The position numbers and the translations under genes were made by a program. This document shows positions 52,584 through 61,243 of a DNA stretch of 64,000 nucleotides, one piece after another. The notes beneath the pieces are model-generated. The model saw only the letters and a program-made list of their open reading frames with translations, was not told the DNA's origin and did not search any database. The first letter of the stretch is position 1, and every line of letters begins with the position of its first letter. Source of the stretch: Bacteroidales bacterium (GTDB lineage Bacteria > Bacteroidota > Bacteroidia > Bacteroidales > Marinilabiliaceae); contig JAFYCM010000010.1 of assembly GCA_017539645.1 (NCBI GenBank), forward strand, positions 24,599-88,598, in the 5' to 3' direction.

Positions 52584-53699
52584 ATGAAGAACGTCATCAT
52601 TCTTATTGCGATAGTAGCAGCATTTGCGGCTTGCCGTCCGGAGCGCAGACACTTGCTCGAACCTGCAGTACGCCAAATTAGCGACGAGGCTATGCTGCTT
52701 CGCCAACAGATAACCGACATAGCTTATCGTGGCTATATGATTGGCCATCACGATGATCCTATTTATGGCATTGGCTGGAATCTCGACGAAGACAGAAGCG
52801 ACATAAAATCGGTGTGCGGCGACTATCCCGCGCTGATGTCGTTCGACTTGGGCCACATTGAGCTCGGCCACACGCACAACCTCGACAGCGTTCCGTTCGA
52901 CCGCATACGTAAGGAGATTATTGCGCAATATGAACGTGGCGGCGTGTCTACTATTAGTTGGCATTTGAACAATCCGGTGACTGGTGGCGATGCGTGGGAC
53001 ACGAGCGACTCGTCGGTTGTGGCAAAAATCCTTCCCGACGGCGAAGCTAATGAGTTGTTTATTAGTTGGATAGATAGCTTGGCAAAGTTCGTAAATAGCG
53101 TTGTAACCGAAGATGGTGTTAAGGTGCCGATGATTTTCCGTCCGTGGCACGAACACACGGGCAGCTGGTTTTGGTGGGGCGAGAAACTCTGCACTGCCGA
53201 GCAATATATCAACCTTCAGCGCATGACGTTCAACCGCTTGCAAGAGGATAGCGTCACACAGCTGCTTTTCGGGTTCTCTACTGGCTGCGAACCTGCTACT
53301 GTTGATGAATTTCTCGAACGCTATCCGGGCGACGATATGATTGATATTATCGGCTTCGACGCGTATCAGTTTTCGCCAGATAATCAACTATTTATAAATA
53401 TGGTACGACGCAGTTTGGCAGTTGTCGACAGCGTTGGCGCTCAGCATAGCAAGCCATACGCGCTATGCGAAATGGGCTACGAAACCATTCCATACGCAAA
53501 GTGGTGGACCGATGTGGTTATCAATGCGTTAGCCGACTATCACCCAAGCTACGCACTCTTTTGGCGCAACGCACGCGAGAAGAAAAATCACTACTATGCA
53601 CCGTATCCAGGACATATCTCGGCTGACGACTTTGTGAATTTCTACGACGACGACCGCACAATCTTCGTTAGCGATATGACGACAAGCGAAAATGAATAA
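52584..53699 (+). CDS. GH26 beta-mannanase lipoprotein
   Basis: A 371-residue lipoprotein (MKNVIILIAIVAAFAAC, lipobox AFAAC at 14-18). The glycoside hydrolase family 26 core is clear: GYMIGHHDDPIYGIGW, SFDLGHIE, VSTISWHLNNPVTGGDAWD, the acid/base Glu in IFRPWHEHTGSWFWWG (about residue 190) and the nucleophile Glu in ALCEMGYETIPYAKWW (about 291). GH26 enzymes cleave beta-mannan internally or release mannobiose. No PUL genes (susC/D) are nearby, so this is an orphan enzyme, presumably surface or periplasmic. Start ATG 52584 gives the signal. It overlaps birA by 8 nt. Confidence 0.92.
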   Translation: MKNVIILIAIVAAFAACRPERRHLLEPAVRQISDEAMLLRQQITDIAYRGYMIGHHDDPIYGIGWNLDEDRSDIKSVCGDYPALMSFDLGHIELGHTHNLDSVPFDRIRKEIIAQYERGGVSTISWHLNNPVTGGDAWDTSDSSVVAKILPDGEANELFISWIDSLAKFVNSVVTEDGVKVPMIFRPWHEHTGSWFWWGEKLCTAEQYINLQRMTFNRLQEDSVTQLLFGFSTGCEPATVDEFLERYPGDDMIDIIGFDAYQFSPDNQLFINMVRRSLAVVDSVGAQHSKPYALCEMGYETIPYAKWWTDVVINALADYHPSYALFWRNAREKKNHYYAPYPGHISADDFVNFYDDDRTIFVSDMTTSENE

Positions 53700-54438
53700 A
53701 CACTTTTCTGAGATTGACTCCACCAACGCAGAGATGCATCGCTGGCTAAACTCCGGCGATAAGGTGGATAATTATAGCTACATCACGGCTGATTTTCAGA
53801 CTACTGGCCGCGGTCAGGTGGGAAACACGTGGGAGAGCGAACCGCAAGCTAACCTTTTGTTCACGGCTGTAGTTCGCCCGCAAGAGCTCGATGTGCGCAA
53901 GCAATTTTATCTGTCGATGGCAGTCTCGTTGGCTATCGTCGAGGCTATAGAAACTGCTATTAATCAGCGGCTTAGCGACATACATATAAAATGGCCGAAC
54001 GACATTTACTATAAGAATTACAAACTTGGCGGCATACTTATAGAGAATTCACTTCAAGAGCATTTTATACGTAATAGCATTATCGGCCTTGGGCTCAACG
54101 TCAATCAGCGCGAGTTCCATAGCGATGCGCCGAACCCTATTTCGCTCGCAAGCATAACGGGAAAGAACTGGAACACAGCCGATTTTGCCACAAGCATCAT
54201 CGATAGTCTAAAACGCTGGATTCCGCGCGTAGATATGGAAGATTGGCCATACATAGTTACGGCGTACATGTCGCGACTCTATCTATACGATGGCAAGATG
54301 CATCCATTTTGTGCCGATGGCGTAGCGTTTGAGGCTCAGATAAAACGCATAGAGACCGATGGTCGTTTGGTACTTTCCACGAGCGACGGCACAGAAAAAT
54401 CGTTCTTTTTCAAGGAAGTAGAATACGTATTGAGGTAG
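53692..54438 (+). CDS. birA: biotin--[acetyl-CoA-carboxylase] ligase
   Basis: A 248-residue class I (no DNA-binding domain) biotin protein ligase. ISTNAEMHRW-type N-terminus (IDSTNAEMHRWL), the biotin-binding loop QTTGRGQVGNTWESEPQANLLFT (about 41-63), and IHIKWPNDIYYKNYKLGGILIEN (about 98-120) are diagnostic. It makes biotinyl-AMP and attaches biotin to carboxylase carriers. The ATG lies inside the 3' end of the GH26 gene, an 8-nt overlap, so translation may be coupled. Lacking a winged helix, it should not repress biotin genes itself. Confidence 0.95.
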   Translation: MNKHFSEIDSTNAEMHRWLNSGDKVDNYSYITADFQTTGRGQVGNTWESEPQANLLFTAVVRPQELDVRKQFYLSMAVSLAIVEAIETAINQRLSDIHIKWPNDIYYKNYKLGGILIENSLQEHFIRNSIIGLGLNVNQREFHSDAPNPISLASITGKNWNTADFATSIIDSLKRWIPRVDMEDWPYIVTAYMSRLYLYDGKMHPFCADGVAFEAQIKRIETDGRLVLSTSDGTEKSFFFKEVEYVLR

Positions 54439-54487
54439 TAATTTGGGCAAAGAATCTACTGCAGCAACTTTCTATGACGGCGCGTCA

Positions 54488-55504
54488 TCAGAACGATAAG
54501 TCGCTGAATTTTTGTTTTTTACGTACGTAGTAATCCACAACTATACTACGCTTATAAATCTGGTCGGGCAACGAACGGCTGCGCTGCTTTTTCAAGGCTT
54601 TGCGCTGCTTGAGCACAGACTTCAAACGACCGAAGAGCGACCAATGCGCCCTCACTATAGCCCAACAATGCGCCGCCTCGCCCGAAGCCAAAAATTTAGC
54701 CCCAGCAACACCATCGAGCAACAGTCGCGCAACAAAGATGCAGAACCACGCGCACGAATTGTAGTTCTTGATGAGCATAGCGAGATTGTTGCGGAAATTC
54801 AAGTATGTCTTACGTGGATTGGCCGCCGAGAGTGTAGCTCCGCCAAGATGATAGATTTTGCCTTTGCTGCAAGCCACCACACGCCAACCTGCGTTGCGCA
54901 TTCGCCAACACAAGTCAATCTCCTCCATGTGGGCAAAAAAACTTTCGTCGAGGCCGCCAATTTCATTGTAAATATTACGACGAACCATCAGCGCAGCACC
55001 ACTAACCCACAGCGCGTCAATGTCCGTATTGTATTGATTGCAATTGGTTTCGATGGTATCGAAAATTCTACCACGGCAAAACGGATAACCAAGGAAATCT
55101 ACAAAACCGCCTGCTGCTCCGGCATATTCAAAATATTCGTGCCGCTTATCATCCATAATTATGGGCGCACATGCGGCAATCGTTGTGTCGTTCTGCATCA
55201 ACTCGAGCTGCGGGCGTAGCCATCCTTCGGCAGGAGCGACGTCGGAATTTAGAAGCACTACATATTCATAATCAAGCTGTTGCAATGCTCGATTGTAGCC
55301 AGCCGCAAAACCATAGTTCTGCGCGAAAGGCAAAACCTTCACTTGCGGGAACTCGTCGCGAAGCACGGCAAGGCTCTCGTCTGTAGAACCATTGTCGGCT
55401 ACCCACACGTCGGCAATGTCGGCAGGCGTGGTGGCGATGACTTGTGGCAAGTATCGGCGCAAGAGCGACGCGCCATTCCAGTTTAGTATAACTACTGCAA
55501 TCAC
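54488..55504 (-). CDS. GT2 family glycosyltransferase (rhamnosyltransferase-like)
   Basis: A 338-residue protein with GT2 fold. AVVILNWNGASLLRRYLPQV at residues 3-22, VWVADNGSTDESL near 33, YVVLLNSDVAPAEGWL (metal-binding DxD-like NSDV, about 81-96) and WVSGAALMVRRNIYNEIGGLDESFFAHMEEIDLCWRMRNAGW (about 168-209; the HMEEID acceptor/base region) are typical of the WbbL/RfbN-type subgroup acting in O-antigen or capsule assembly. The C-terminus is basic and amphipathic, suggesting peripheral membrane binding. Convergent with birA. Acceptor unknown. Confidence 0.88.
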   Translation of the reverse strand: MIAVVILNWNGASLLRRYLPQVIATTPADIADVWVADNGSTDESLAVLRDEFPQVKVLPFAQNYGFAAGYNRALQQLDYEYVVLLNSDVAPAEGWLRPQLELMQNDTTIAACAPIIMDDKRHEYFEYAGAAGGFVDFLGYPFCRGRIFDTIETNCNQYNTDIDALWVSGAALMVRRNIYNEIGGLDESFFAHMEEIDLCWRMRNAGWRVVACSKGKIYHLGGATLSAANPRKTYLNFRNNLAMLIKNYNSCAWFCIFVARLLLDGVAGAKFLASGEAAHCWAIVRAHWSLFGRLKSVLKQRKALKKQRSRSLPDQIYKRSIVVDYYVRKKQKFSDLSF

Positions 55505-55533
55505 TTTTTAGTTCCGAGTTATGAGTTCCGAGT

Positions 55534-55670
55534 TTTATATAATTCCAAGTTATGAATTACGAGTTCCGAGTTTTAGGACGCAGATTTATATAATTCCAAG
55601 TTATGAATTACGAGTTCCGAGTTTTAGAACGCATATTTATATAATTCCGAGTTATGAATTCTGAGTTGTT
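55534..55670. repeat. 51-bp tandem repeat, about 2.7 copies
   Basis: Units at 55534-55584, 55585-55635 and a partial at 55636, each starting TTTATATAATTCC and continuing with tatgaattacgagttccg, fill the 183-bp spacer between suhB and the GT2 gene. It is built from the same AT-rich vocabulary as other spacers. Confidence 0.75.
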
Positions 55671-55687
55671 TGGCATTCTACTCGTAA

Positions 55688-56488
55688 TTAGGAATTCGTA
55701 ATTGACAATAGCGGATCGATAATATCCTCGAGTTCGCTATGTATGAGCCCGTTAGAGGCGAGCATCTCCTTGCCGAAGATATAATCTTTTCCACGGCGAT
55801 AGTCCGACACTTTGCCGCCCGCTTCGGTGAGAATTATCGAGCCACCTGCCACATCGTAAGGCTTGAGGTCGTATTCAAAATATGCATCGAAACGGCCGCA
55901 AGCAATGTAGCAAAGGTCGGTAGCCGCCGAACCGAGACGGCGCAAACCGTGGCATGTGCGCATGAGCACATCGATAGCTTGCAAAAGGCCTTTGGCGCGG
56001 CTGAAATTAGCGTATGGGAAGCCCATAGTTATGAGCGCATCGGCAACGGTCGGACGCGTAGAGACGTGTATTGGCTTGCCGTTGAGCGTTGCGCCACCGC
56101 CCTTGTAAGCTGCAAAAAGTTCGTCGCGCGACATCTCGTAGACCACGCCAAGCGTAATCTCATCGCCATCGAGCAGACCAATACTTATGGCAAACGGCGG
56201 CACACCGTGAATGAAGTTTGTGGTACCGTCGATAGGATCGACAACCCAGTTGTAGCGGTCGGCGCGGTCGGTGCGAGTGCCTTCCTCGGCAATGAAACCA
56301 GCTTCGGGTAAGAGCTCCGATAGCTTCTGCACCAGCGTTTGTTCGGAATATTTATCGAGAGTCGTAACAAAATCGTTGCGGCCTTTGGTCATCACATCGA
56401 ACGCCATTTCTGCGCGTTTCTGCATCAATTCGCGGCCAAGCGTGCGAGCCATCTCAGCCACTGTGCTGCAAAGTTCCTTCAGCTCCAT
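55688..56488 (-). CDS. suhB: inositol monophosphatase family protein
   Basis: A 266-residue metal-dependent phosphatase. FIAEEGTRTDR (about residue 64), WVVDPIDGTTNFIHGVPPFAISIGL (about 80-104) and the C-terminal PYDVAGGSIILTEAGGKVSDY (about 205-225) are the three metal and substrate motifs. It hydrolyses inositol phosphates or related sugar phosphates; E. coli SuhB also binds ribosomal antitermination complexes, which need not hold here. Complete. Last gene of the lpxH-DUF4870-antiporter-mtaB-suhB minus-strand series, 25 nt after mtaB. Confidence 0.9.
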   Translation of the reverse strand: MELKELCSTVAEMARTLGRELMQKRAEMAFDVMTKGRNDFVTTLDKYSEQTLVQKLSELLPEAGFIAEEGTRTDRADRYNWVVDPIDGTTNFIHGVPPFAISIGLLDGDEITLGVVYEMSRDELFAAYKGGGATLNGKPIHVSTRPTVADALITMGFPYANFSRAKGLLQAIDVLMRTCHGLRRLGSAATDLCYIACGRFDAYFEYDLKPYDVAGGSIILTEAGGKVSDYRRGKDYIFGKEMLASNGLIHSELEDIIDPLLSITNS

Positions 56489-56513
56489 ATTTATATATAC
56501 AATATGTTTACAA

Positions 56514-57833
56514 TCAATCTATTACCGACACAAGCACTGCCGATTTATCCATCGTAAGGCTATCGATACGTACGCGGTGAATGGTGTTCGACAACGAAGC
56601 ATCGTAAGGCAAATCTACCTTGAGGTAGTTATCGGTGAAGCCACTCATGCGCCCTTCGTGTTCCGACGACTCGAAAAGCACGGTAGCCTCAGTATTTATG
56701 AAACGCTTATAGAACGCAATACGCTTCTGCTCAGAGAGTTCGTGCAGCACGGCATTGCGTCGATGACGCTCAGGAATCTCCACAACGGGCTTCAGTTTGA
56801 GAGCCAGAGTTCCAGGACGCTCGCTATAAGTAAAGACGTGCAACTGCGAAAAATCGATGCCTTCGAGCAGCGTTTTAGTCTCTTCGAAATATTCGGGAGT
56901 TTCGCCATTCACGCCCACGATCACATCGATGCCAACGAAGGCGCGCGGAATTAGGCTACGTATGGAAGCAATCTTATCGGCAAAAAACTCCGCGGTATAT
57001 CTGCGATGCATCATCTGAAGCACGGCATTGCTGCCCGACTGAAGCGGCACGTGGAAATGCGGCATAAATTTCTTCGATTTTGCCACAAGCTCTAAAACTC
57101 TATCGGTTAGTAGGTTTGGCTCTATCGACGAAATACGATAACGCTCAATGCCTTCTACATCTTCGAGAGCTTCAACGAGCTGTTCGAAAGTTTCGCCATT
57201 GTTGCGACCAAAATCGCCAATATTTACGCCCGTAAGTATCACCTCTTTTGCGCCAGCGTGAGCCGCCCGACGAGCTTCGGCAATGGTATTCTCTACGGTG
57301 TCGCTGCGACTTGTGCCACGCGCAAAGGGAATTGTGCAATAGGTACAGAAATAGTTGCAGCCATCTTGTATTTTGAGAAACGAGCGCGTTCTGTCGCCCG
57401 ACGAGAACGATGGACGAAAGCGCTTATCTTTCATTATGTCGCCAGCTTCAATTCGTGCATTGTCCGAGTGGCAAGCGTTGCCAATGAGCGTAGCAATGTC
57501 GTTCTTTTCGTTGTTGCCTATAACCAAGCTAACACCTTCGATATTAGCCACTTGCTGAGCTTCTAGTTGCGCATAACAGCCCGTAACCACCACAAAGGCA
57601 TCACCATTGCGGCGTATGCAGCGTTTTATCACTTGGCGGCATTTTTTGTTGGCCTCCTCGGTTACGGAGCAGGTGTTTATCACATAAATATCGGCCACCT
57701 CATCAAAGTCGACACGCGAATAGCCACGCTCTTGCAGTCGGCGCGCCATTTCGGACGTCTCGCTGAAATTGAGTTTGCAACCTAATGTGTGAAAAGCAAC
57801 GGTTTTTCTACTAAAAGTCTCGTTGTCAATCAT
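56514..57833 (-). CDS. mtaB: tRNA t6A37 methylthiotransferase MtaB
   Basis: A 439-residue radical SAM methylthiotransferase. The N-terminal UPF0004 domain has GCKLNFSETSEM, NTCSVTEEANKKCRQVIKR and VVTGCYAQLEAQQ, giving three cluster cysteines. The radical SAM CxxxCxxC motif is in LKIQDGCNYFCTYCTIPFARG (about 145-165). HFHVPLQSGSNAVLQMMHRRYT lies near 260, and a C-terminal TRAM domain follows. It converts t6A to ms2t6A at tRNA position 37. The SEQ pattern (HTLGCKLN rather than GCQMN) favours MtaB over MiaB. It is 6 nt after the antiporter gene. Confidence 0.94.
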   Translation of the reverse strand: MIDNETFSRKTVAFHTLGCKLNFSETSEMARRLQERGYSRVDFDEVADIYVINTCSVTEEANKKCRQVIKRCIRRNGDAFVVVTGCYAQLEAQQVANIEGVSLVIGNNEKNDIATLIGNACHSDNARIEAGDIMKDKRFRPSFSSGDRTRSFLKIQDGCNYFCTYCTIPFARGTSRSDTVENTIAEARRAAHAGAKEVILTGVNIGDFGRNNGETFEQLVEALEDVEGIERYRISSIEPNLLTDRVLELVAKSKKFMPHFHVPLQSGSNAVLQMMHRRYTAEFFADKIASIRSLIPRAFVGIDVIVGVNGETPEYFEETKTLLEGIDFSQLHVFTYSERPGTLALKLKPVVEIPERHRRNAVLHELSEQKRIAFYKRFINTEATVLFESSEHEGRMSGFTDNYLKVDLPYDASLSNTIHRVRIDSLTMDKSAVLVSVID

Positions 57834-57839
57834 TTGTAT

Positions 57840-58784
57840 TTATTTACCGATAGTATATATAATATAGGCAACATACGTAGCCAAAAGCAAAATGCCCTGC
57901 TTGCGCCCCACGTGATGGCTATGCGACGATGCAAAAATCTGTAGCATCATAGTAGCCACCATCAAGAGCATCAGTTCTATGTTGAACGATGCGTTGTACT
58001 CGATTGGCGCCAGCGTGCAGCTAACGCCAAGAATGAGCAGTATATTGTAGATATTCGAGCCAATGATGTTTCCCATTGCGAGGTCGGCATTGCCATGGTA
58101 GCTCGATATTATCGACGTTGCAAGTTCGGGCAGCGACGTACCTATAGCCACTATCGTCAGACCGATAATTTTTTCGCTAACTCCCAATTGCTCGGCTATA
58201 TCCACCGAACCGTTGAGCATAAGGTTACTGCCGCCCACAAGAGCCGCTACGCCGATAATTACCAATATTATGCTGCGCGCGAGTGTTAGCTCTATACCGC
58301 CACCAACGTTGTCGTCTTTGGCGTTTTTTACTATAAATATTATGTAGCCTATTATGCAGATTATGAACAAAATACCATCAAGTCTACTGATGTAGCTTGG
58401 CTCGGAGCGTTGAAAGAAAAAGTCGTTTGCAAGACAGAACAGTAGTGCTGTGAAGACGAGCGACAACGGCAAATCGCGGCGTTTGGCAGTTTTGTCAATA
58501 GCTATGGGGAATATCAATCCCGAAAGACCAAGCACCACAAGAATGTTCACATTGTTAGAGCCCACAACATTTGCCAATGCCAATTCGCTATGCCCATTGA
58601 GCGACGAAGTGATATTTACAAAAAGTTCGGGCGACGATGTAGCCAAACTCGTAATCACAAGACCAGCCACCAAATTACTCACGCCGAAGTGCCGCGAAAG
58701 GTTGACAGAACCCTTTTCGAGCCAATTACCGCCTACGACGAGCAAAATCAAGCCGATGATGAGATACGCTATACTTATAATCAT
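57840..58784 (-). CDS. calcium/sodium antiporter (CaCA family, YrbG-like)
   Basis: A 314-residue membrane protein with about ten helices and the two alpha-repeats of the CaCA family: GLVITSLATSSPELFVNI...ALANVVGSNNVNILVVLG (about 45-85) and GLTIVAIGTSLPELATSI...AMGNIIGSNIYNILLILG (about 193-235). These hold the acidic ion-binding residues. It exchanges cation for Na+ or H+ across the inner membrane. The start ATG 58784 (MIISIAYLIIGL) overlaps the DUF4870 stop as ATGA. An upstream extension to 58919 has no membrane-protein character and was rejected. Confidence 0.92.
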   Translation of the reverse strand: MIISIAYLIIGLILLVVGGNWLEKGSVNLSRHFGVSNLVAGLVITSLATSSPELFVNITSSLNGHSELALANVVGSNNVNILVVLGLSGLIFPIAIDKTAKRRDLPLSLVFTALLFCLANDFFFQRSEPSYISRLDGILFIICIIGYIIFIVKNAKDDNVGGGIELTLARSIILVIIGVAALVGGSNLMLNGSVDIAEQLGVSEKIIGLTIVAIGTSLPELATSIISSYHGNADLAMGNIIGSNIYNILLILGVSCTLAPIEYNASFNIELMLLMVATMMLQIFASSHSHHVGRKQGILLLATYVAYIIYTIGK

Positions 58785-59104
58785 CGCAAAAATTGGAACG
58801 CGTTGTTGAAAAATCTTCCAAGAAATGGCACATAACGGCGCTCGCCTTTGTAGGCATACACGCCGCAATAGATATAGAGCGCGAACACAAGCACCGTGCA
58901 AAATTGCGACAGCACCCATACGGATATTATGGGGAGCAGCACGGAGAAGAACACAGCCAACAAGTTGAGTCCCAACCCCTGGCGCAAGTGAAACATGACG
59001 AAATGGTTATCCTCGCCAAGCAACAGATGCGCCATGTAGGCAACAATCCAGCCCACAGGAGTGATGTAGGCTGCGGTGGCTATGGTAAATGAATCACGAT
59101 TCAT
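58781..59104 (-). CDS. DUF4870-like small membrane protein
   Basis: A 107-residue protein with three hydrophobic segments (about 8-28, 42-62 and 65-84). The layout YITPVGWIVAYMAHLLLGEDNHFVMFHLRQGLGLNLLAV is characteristic of DUF4870, where an amphipathic FHxxQ-type motif joins helices one and two. Function unknown; probably inner membrane. It overlaps lpxH by 11 nt at its start and the antiporter by 4 nt at its stop, so all three are translated from one message. Confidence 0.82.
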   Translation of the reverse strand: MNRDSFTIATAAYITPVGWIVAYMAHLLLGEDNHFVMFHLRQGLGLNLLAVFFSVLLPIISVWVLSQFCTVLVFALYIYCGVYAYKGERRYVPFLGRFFNNAFQFLR

Positions 59105-59843
59105 TGTAGTGCAAAATATTTATGTCGGACCCGTCAAACAGTGCGTAGGAGCAAGTCTTTATCCATTCGCCGAGCACAAGCACGCGCGCCTCGCCTAGCG
59201 GATAATCGAGTATTATATGGCGATGACCGAAGATGAAGTAGTCAATCTTTTCGCCACGGTCGAGCAGTTGCTTGGCATAGCGCAGTTGGAACTCTTTTTC
59301 GGCTCCCATGAAGGGCTGCGGGTCGTTATTCTTGTTATGCTGCATACGGCTATGACGCGACCACACGCCAGCAAACCAGAATGTGAAATCGGGGTGAAGC
59401 CACGAGTAGAGAATCTGTATCAAACGACAGTTGAAGATCCACTTCATGAAGTTGTAGGCAGGCTCGAAGTTGCCAAGTCCATCACCATGATGAAGCAGGA
59501 AAGTCTTGCTACCAAGCGTAACAGTCAGCGGTTTGGAATGCACCTTCACGCCGCACTCCTCTTGCAGATATTGGAACATCCACACATCGTGGTTGCCAGT
59601 GAAGAAATGCACATCGATGCCAGCATCGGTCAGCTCACAAATCTTACCCAAGAAACGAGCGAAACCACGCGGCACAACATGCTTATACTCAAACCAATAA
59701 TCGAAAATATCGCCAAGAAAATATATAGCATCGGCATCGGCTTTCACCTTATTGAGCCAACGCACAACACGCGTTTCGTGGGCTCTATGGTCGGTTATGT
59801 ATGGAGCCCCAAGGTGCAAGTCGGAAGCAAAGTATATTTTCAT
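59094..59843 (-). CDS. lpxH: UDP-2,3-diacylglucosamine diphosphatase
   Basis: A 249-residue calcineurin-like phosphoesterase. Metal-binding motifs are in order: YFASDLHLGAPY (residues 4-15), FLGDIFDYWFEYK (about 42-54), FFTGNHDVWMFQYL (about 79-92), LLHHGDGLGNFEPAY and FGHRHIILDYPLG. The DYWFE and GNHD context matches LpxH in lipid A synthesis. ATG 59843 was chosen; a GTG one codon earlier is open. It is the first gene of a five-gene minus-strand operon. A palindromic element (59871-59977) occupies its promoter region. Confidence 0.9.
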   Translation of the reverse strand: MKIYFASDLHLGAPYITDHRAHETRVVRWLNKVKADADAIYFLGDIFDYWFEYKHVVPRGFARFLGKICELTDAGIDVHFFTGNHDVWMFQYLQEECGVKVHSKPLTVTLGSKTFLLHHGDGLGNFEPAYNFMKWIFNCRLIQILYSWLHPDFTFWFAGVWSRHSRMQHNKNNDPQPFMGAEKEFQLRYAKQLLDRGEKIDYFIFGHRHIILDYPLGEARVLVLGEWIKTCSYALFDGSDINILHYNES

Positions 59844-59870
59844 CACGAATTTTTCTTTTGAAGATAATTA

Positions 59871-59977
59871 TCACCGAATTGAACGAATGAAACGAATCTT
59901 GTAATTCGCTCAATCAGAAGCAATTCAAACATATTACAAACGAATATGTTTGGTATAACACTCGTTCAATTCGGTGA
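59871..59977. repeat. 107-bp palindromic element (TCACCGAATT family), copy 2
   Basis: Perfect 16-bp arms TCACCGAATTGAACGA (59871-59886) and TCGTTCAATTCGGTGA (59962-59977) enclose a nested pair AAACATATT/AATATGTTT. Size and arm sequence match copy 1 at 30527-30630. It lies between lpxH and the thioredoxin-like gene. Confidence 0.8.
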
Positions 59978-59983
59978 GATATG

Positions 59984-61132
59984 TTAGTGAATGAGATCTT
60001 TTATCTTCGCATCGAGACGCGTGCCGAAAAGGTCCTTACCAATCAACTCGCCATCTTTGGCAAGAATGAAGTTGGCAGGATAAGTAGATACATTGTAAGT
60101 ACTTACGGCAGGCGAATATTGTCCTCGCAAGTCGCAAGTGTTCACCCACGTGATGTTGTCTTTGAGTGTAGCGTCTTCCCAAAGTATTTTACTGCGGTCG
60201 AGGCAGACGCTGTATATTTCAAGACCTTTAGAGTGATATTTCTCGTAGAGCTTAGCCAACTGGCGATTTGCCTCGCGCGAATTGCGGTCGGTCGAAAGCC
60301 AATAGTGAAGTATCACATATTTACCACGCAAATCGGAGAGTTTAACCGTTTCGCCATCGAGCGTAGGCATCGACAAATCGGGCGATTTCACCTCAACAGC
60401 GTTTTCGAGAAGATGCTGGCTGTCGTGCAAAAGTTTACGACGGCGGCGAGCACTCAGTACGTAGTTACAAAGTGCTTTCACATCTTCGTTGTCGGGATAG
60501 GCAACGTTGAGGCTGGTAGCGAGAGCCGAGAAGAGAATGTGGTCTTCGTCGGCCATAACGTCGAACACGCTGTAGTCTGCCACGTTGATGTAGAGCGCAT
60601 AGTAGCCTACAAACGACTGTGGGTGCTCGAATATGTATGTACGTACGTAGTTCTTATAGCCTTGGATAAGTTCAGAGAGATTTTTGCCAGCTTTCTCCTG
60701 CTCTTCGCCCGTCGCGTTGATAGTCTTCTCTACGGCTTGGCGCAAAATGACGGCACGCATACTTATGGCTTGAAGTTCCATCGACTGAGCAGAACCTTCG
60801 ATTTTTATCGATTCGTACCAATTGTTAGCCGCCAAATCGGCGTTTACTTTGATGGTTTCGGTAGAATCGAGCAGCAGCATAATCTGCTTAGCCTCATCGA
60901 CGCGAAGGTTGTAGAACGCTGGGCGCGACACTGGCGCACCCTTGAAACGGAATGAGCCATCTTGAGCGATAACAGCCGAATCTATTACAGACTTCAAACC
61001 CATCGGGCTTTCGAGGTATATTTTTTTGCCAGCGGCATTGTCCACCGTGCCTTCGATGGTGAATTTATCTGAGTTTGAGCACGCTGCCAACATTGCGGCA
61101 ACAGCTATGAAAGACAAGTGTTTGAGTTTCAT
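59984..61132 (-). CDS. DUF4369/thioredoxin-fold lipoprotein lacking CxxC
   Basis: A 382-residue lipoprotein (MKLKHLSFIAVAAMLAAC, lipobox LAAC). An N-terminal DUF4369 region (about 22-120; FTIEGTVDNAAGKKIYLES, VIAQDGSFRFKG, FYNLRV) is followed by a helical stretch and a thioredoxin-like domain (about 250-382; SPDLSMPTLDGETVKLSDLRGKYVILHYW). In TlpA-type relatives the active site WCxxC follows here; this protein reads WLSTDRNSREAN, without cysteines, although a cis-Pro-type YPANFILAKDGELIGKDL segment remains. So disulphide chemistry is unlikely. Periplasmic or outer membrane, role unknown. Confidence 0.82.
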   Translation of the reverse strand: MKLKHLSFIAVAAMLAACSNSDKFTIEGTVDNAAGKKIYLESPMGLKSVIDSAVIAQDGSFRFKGAPVSRPAFYNLRVDEAKQIMLLLDSTETIKVNADLAANNWYESIKIEGSAQSMELQAISMRAVILRQAVEKTINATGEEQEKAGKNLSELIQGYKNYVRTYIFEHPQSFVGYYALYINVADYSVFDVMADEDHILFSALATSLNVAYPDNEDVKALCNYVLSARRRRKLLHDSQHLLENAVEVKSPDLSMPTLDGETVKLSDLRGKYVILHYWLSTDRNSREANRQLAKLYEKYHSKGLEIYSVCLDRSKILWEDATLKDNITWVNTCDLRGQYSPAVSTYNVSTYPANFILAKDGELIGKDLFGTRLDAKIKDLIH

Positions 61133-61243
61133 TTGGTAGTAACAAAAGATTTGGGCGCAAAGATAATTTTTTTGTTACCAATTCTATTTTTTTTACTGAC
61201 GAGTACACCAGCAATGCAGCAATTGGCAGATGAAAGCCAAACG

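Noticed and set aside
58785-58919. N-terminal extension of the antiporter to 58919
   Set aside because: The extension overlaps the DUF4870 gene and is Arg/Cys-rich without membrane character; the ATGA overlap at 58784 is a better start.
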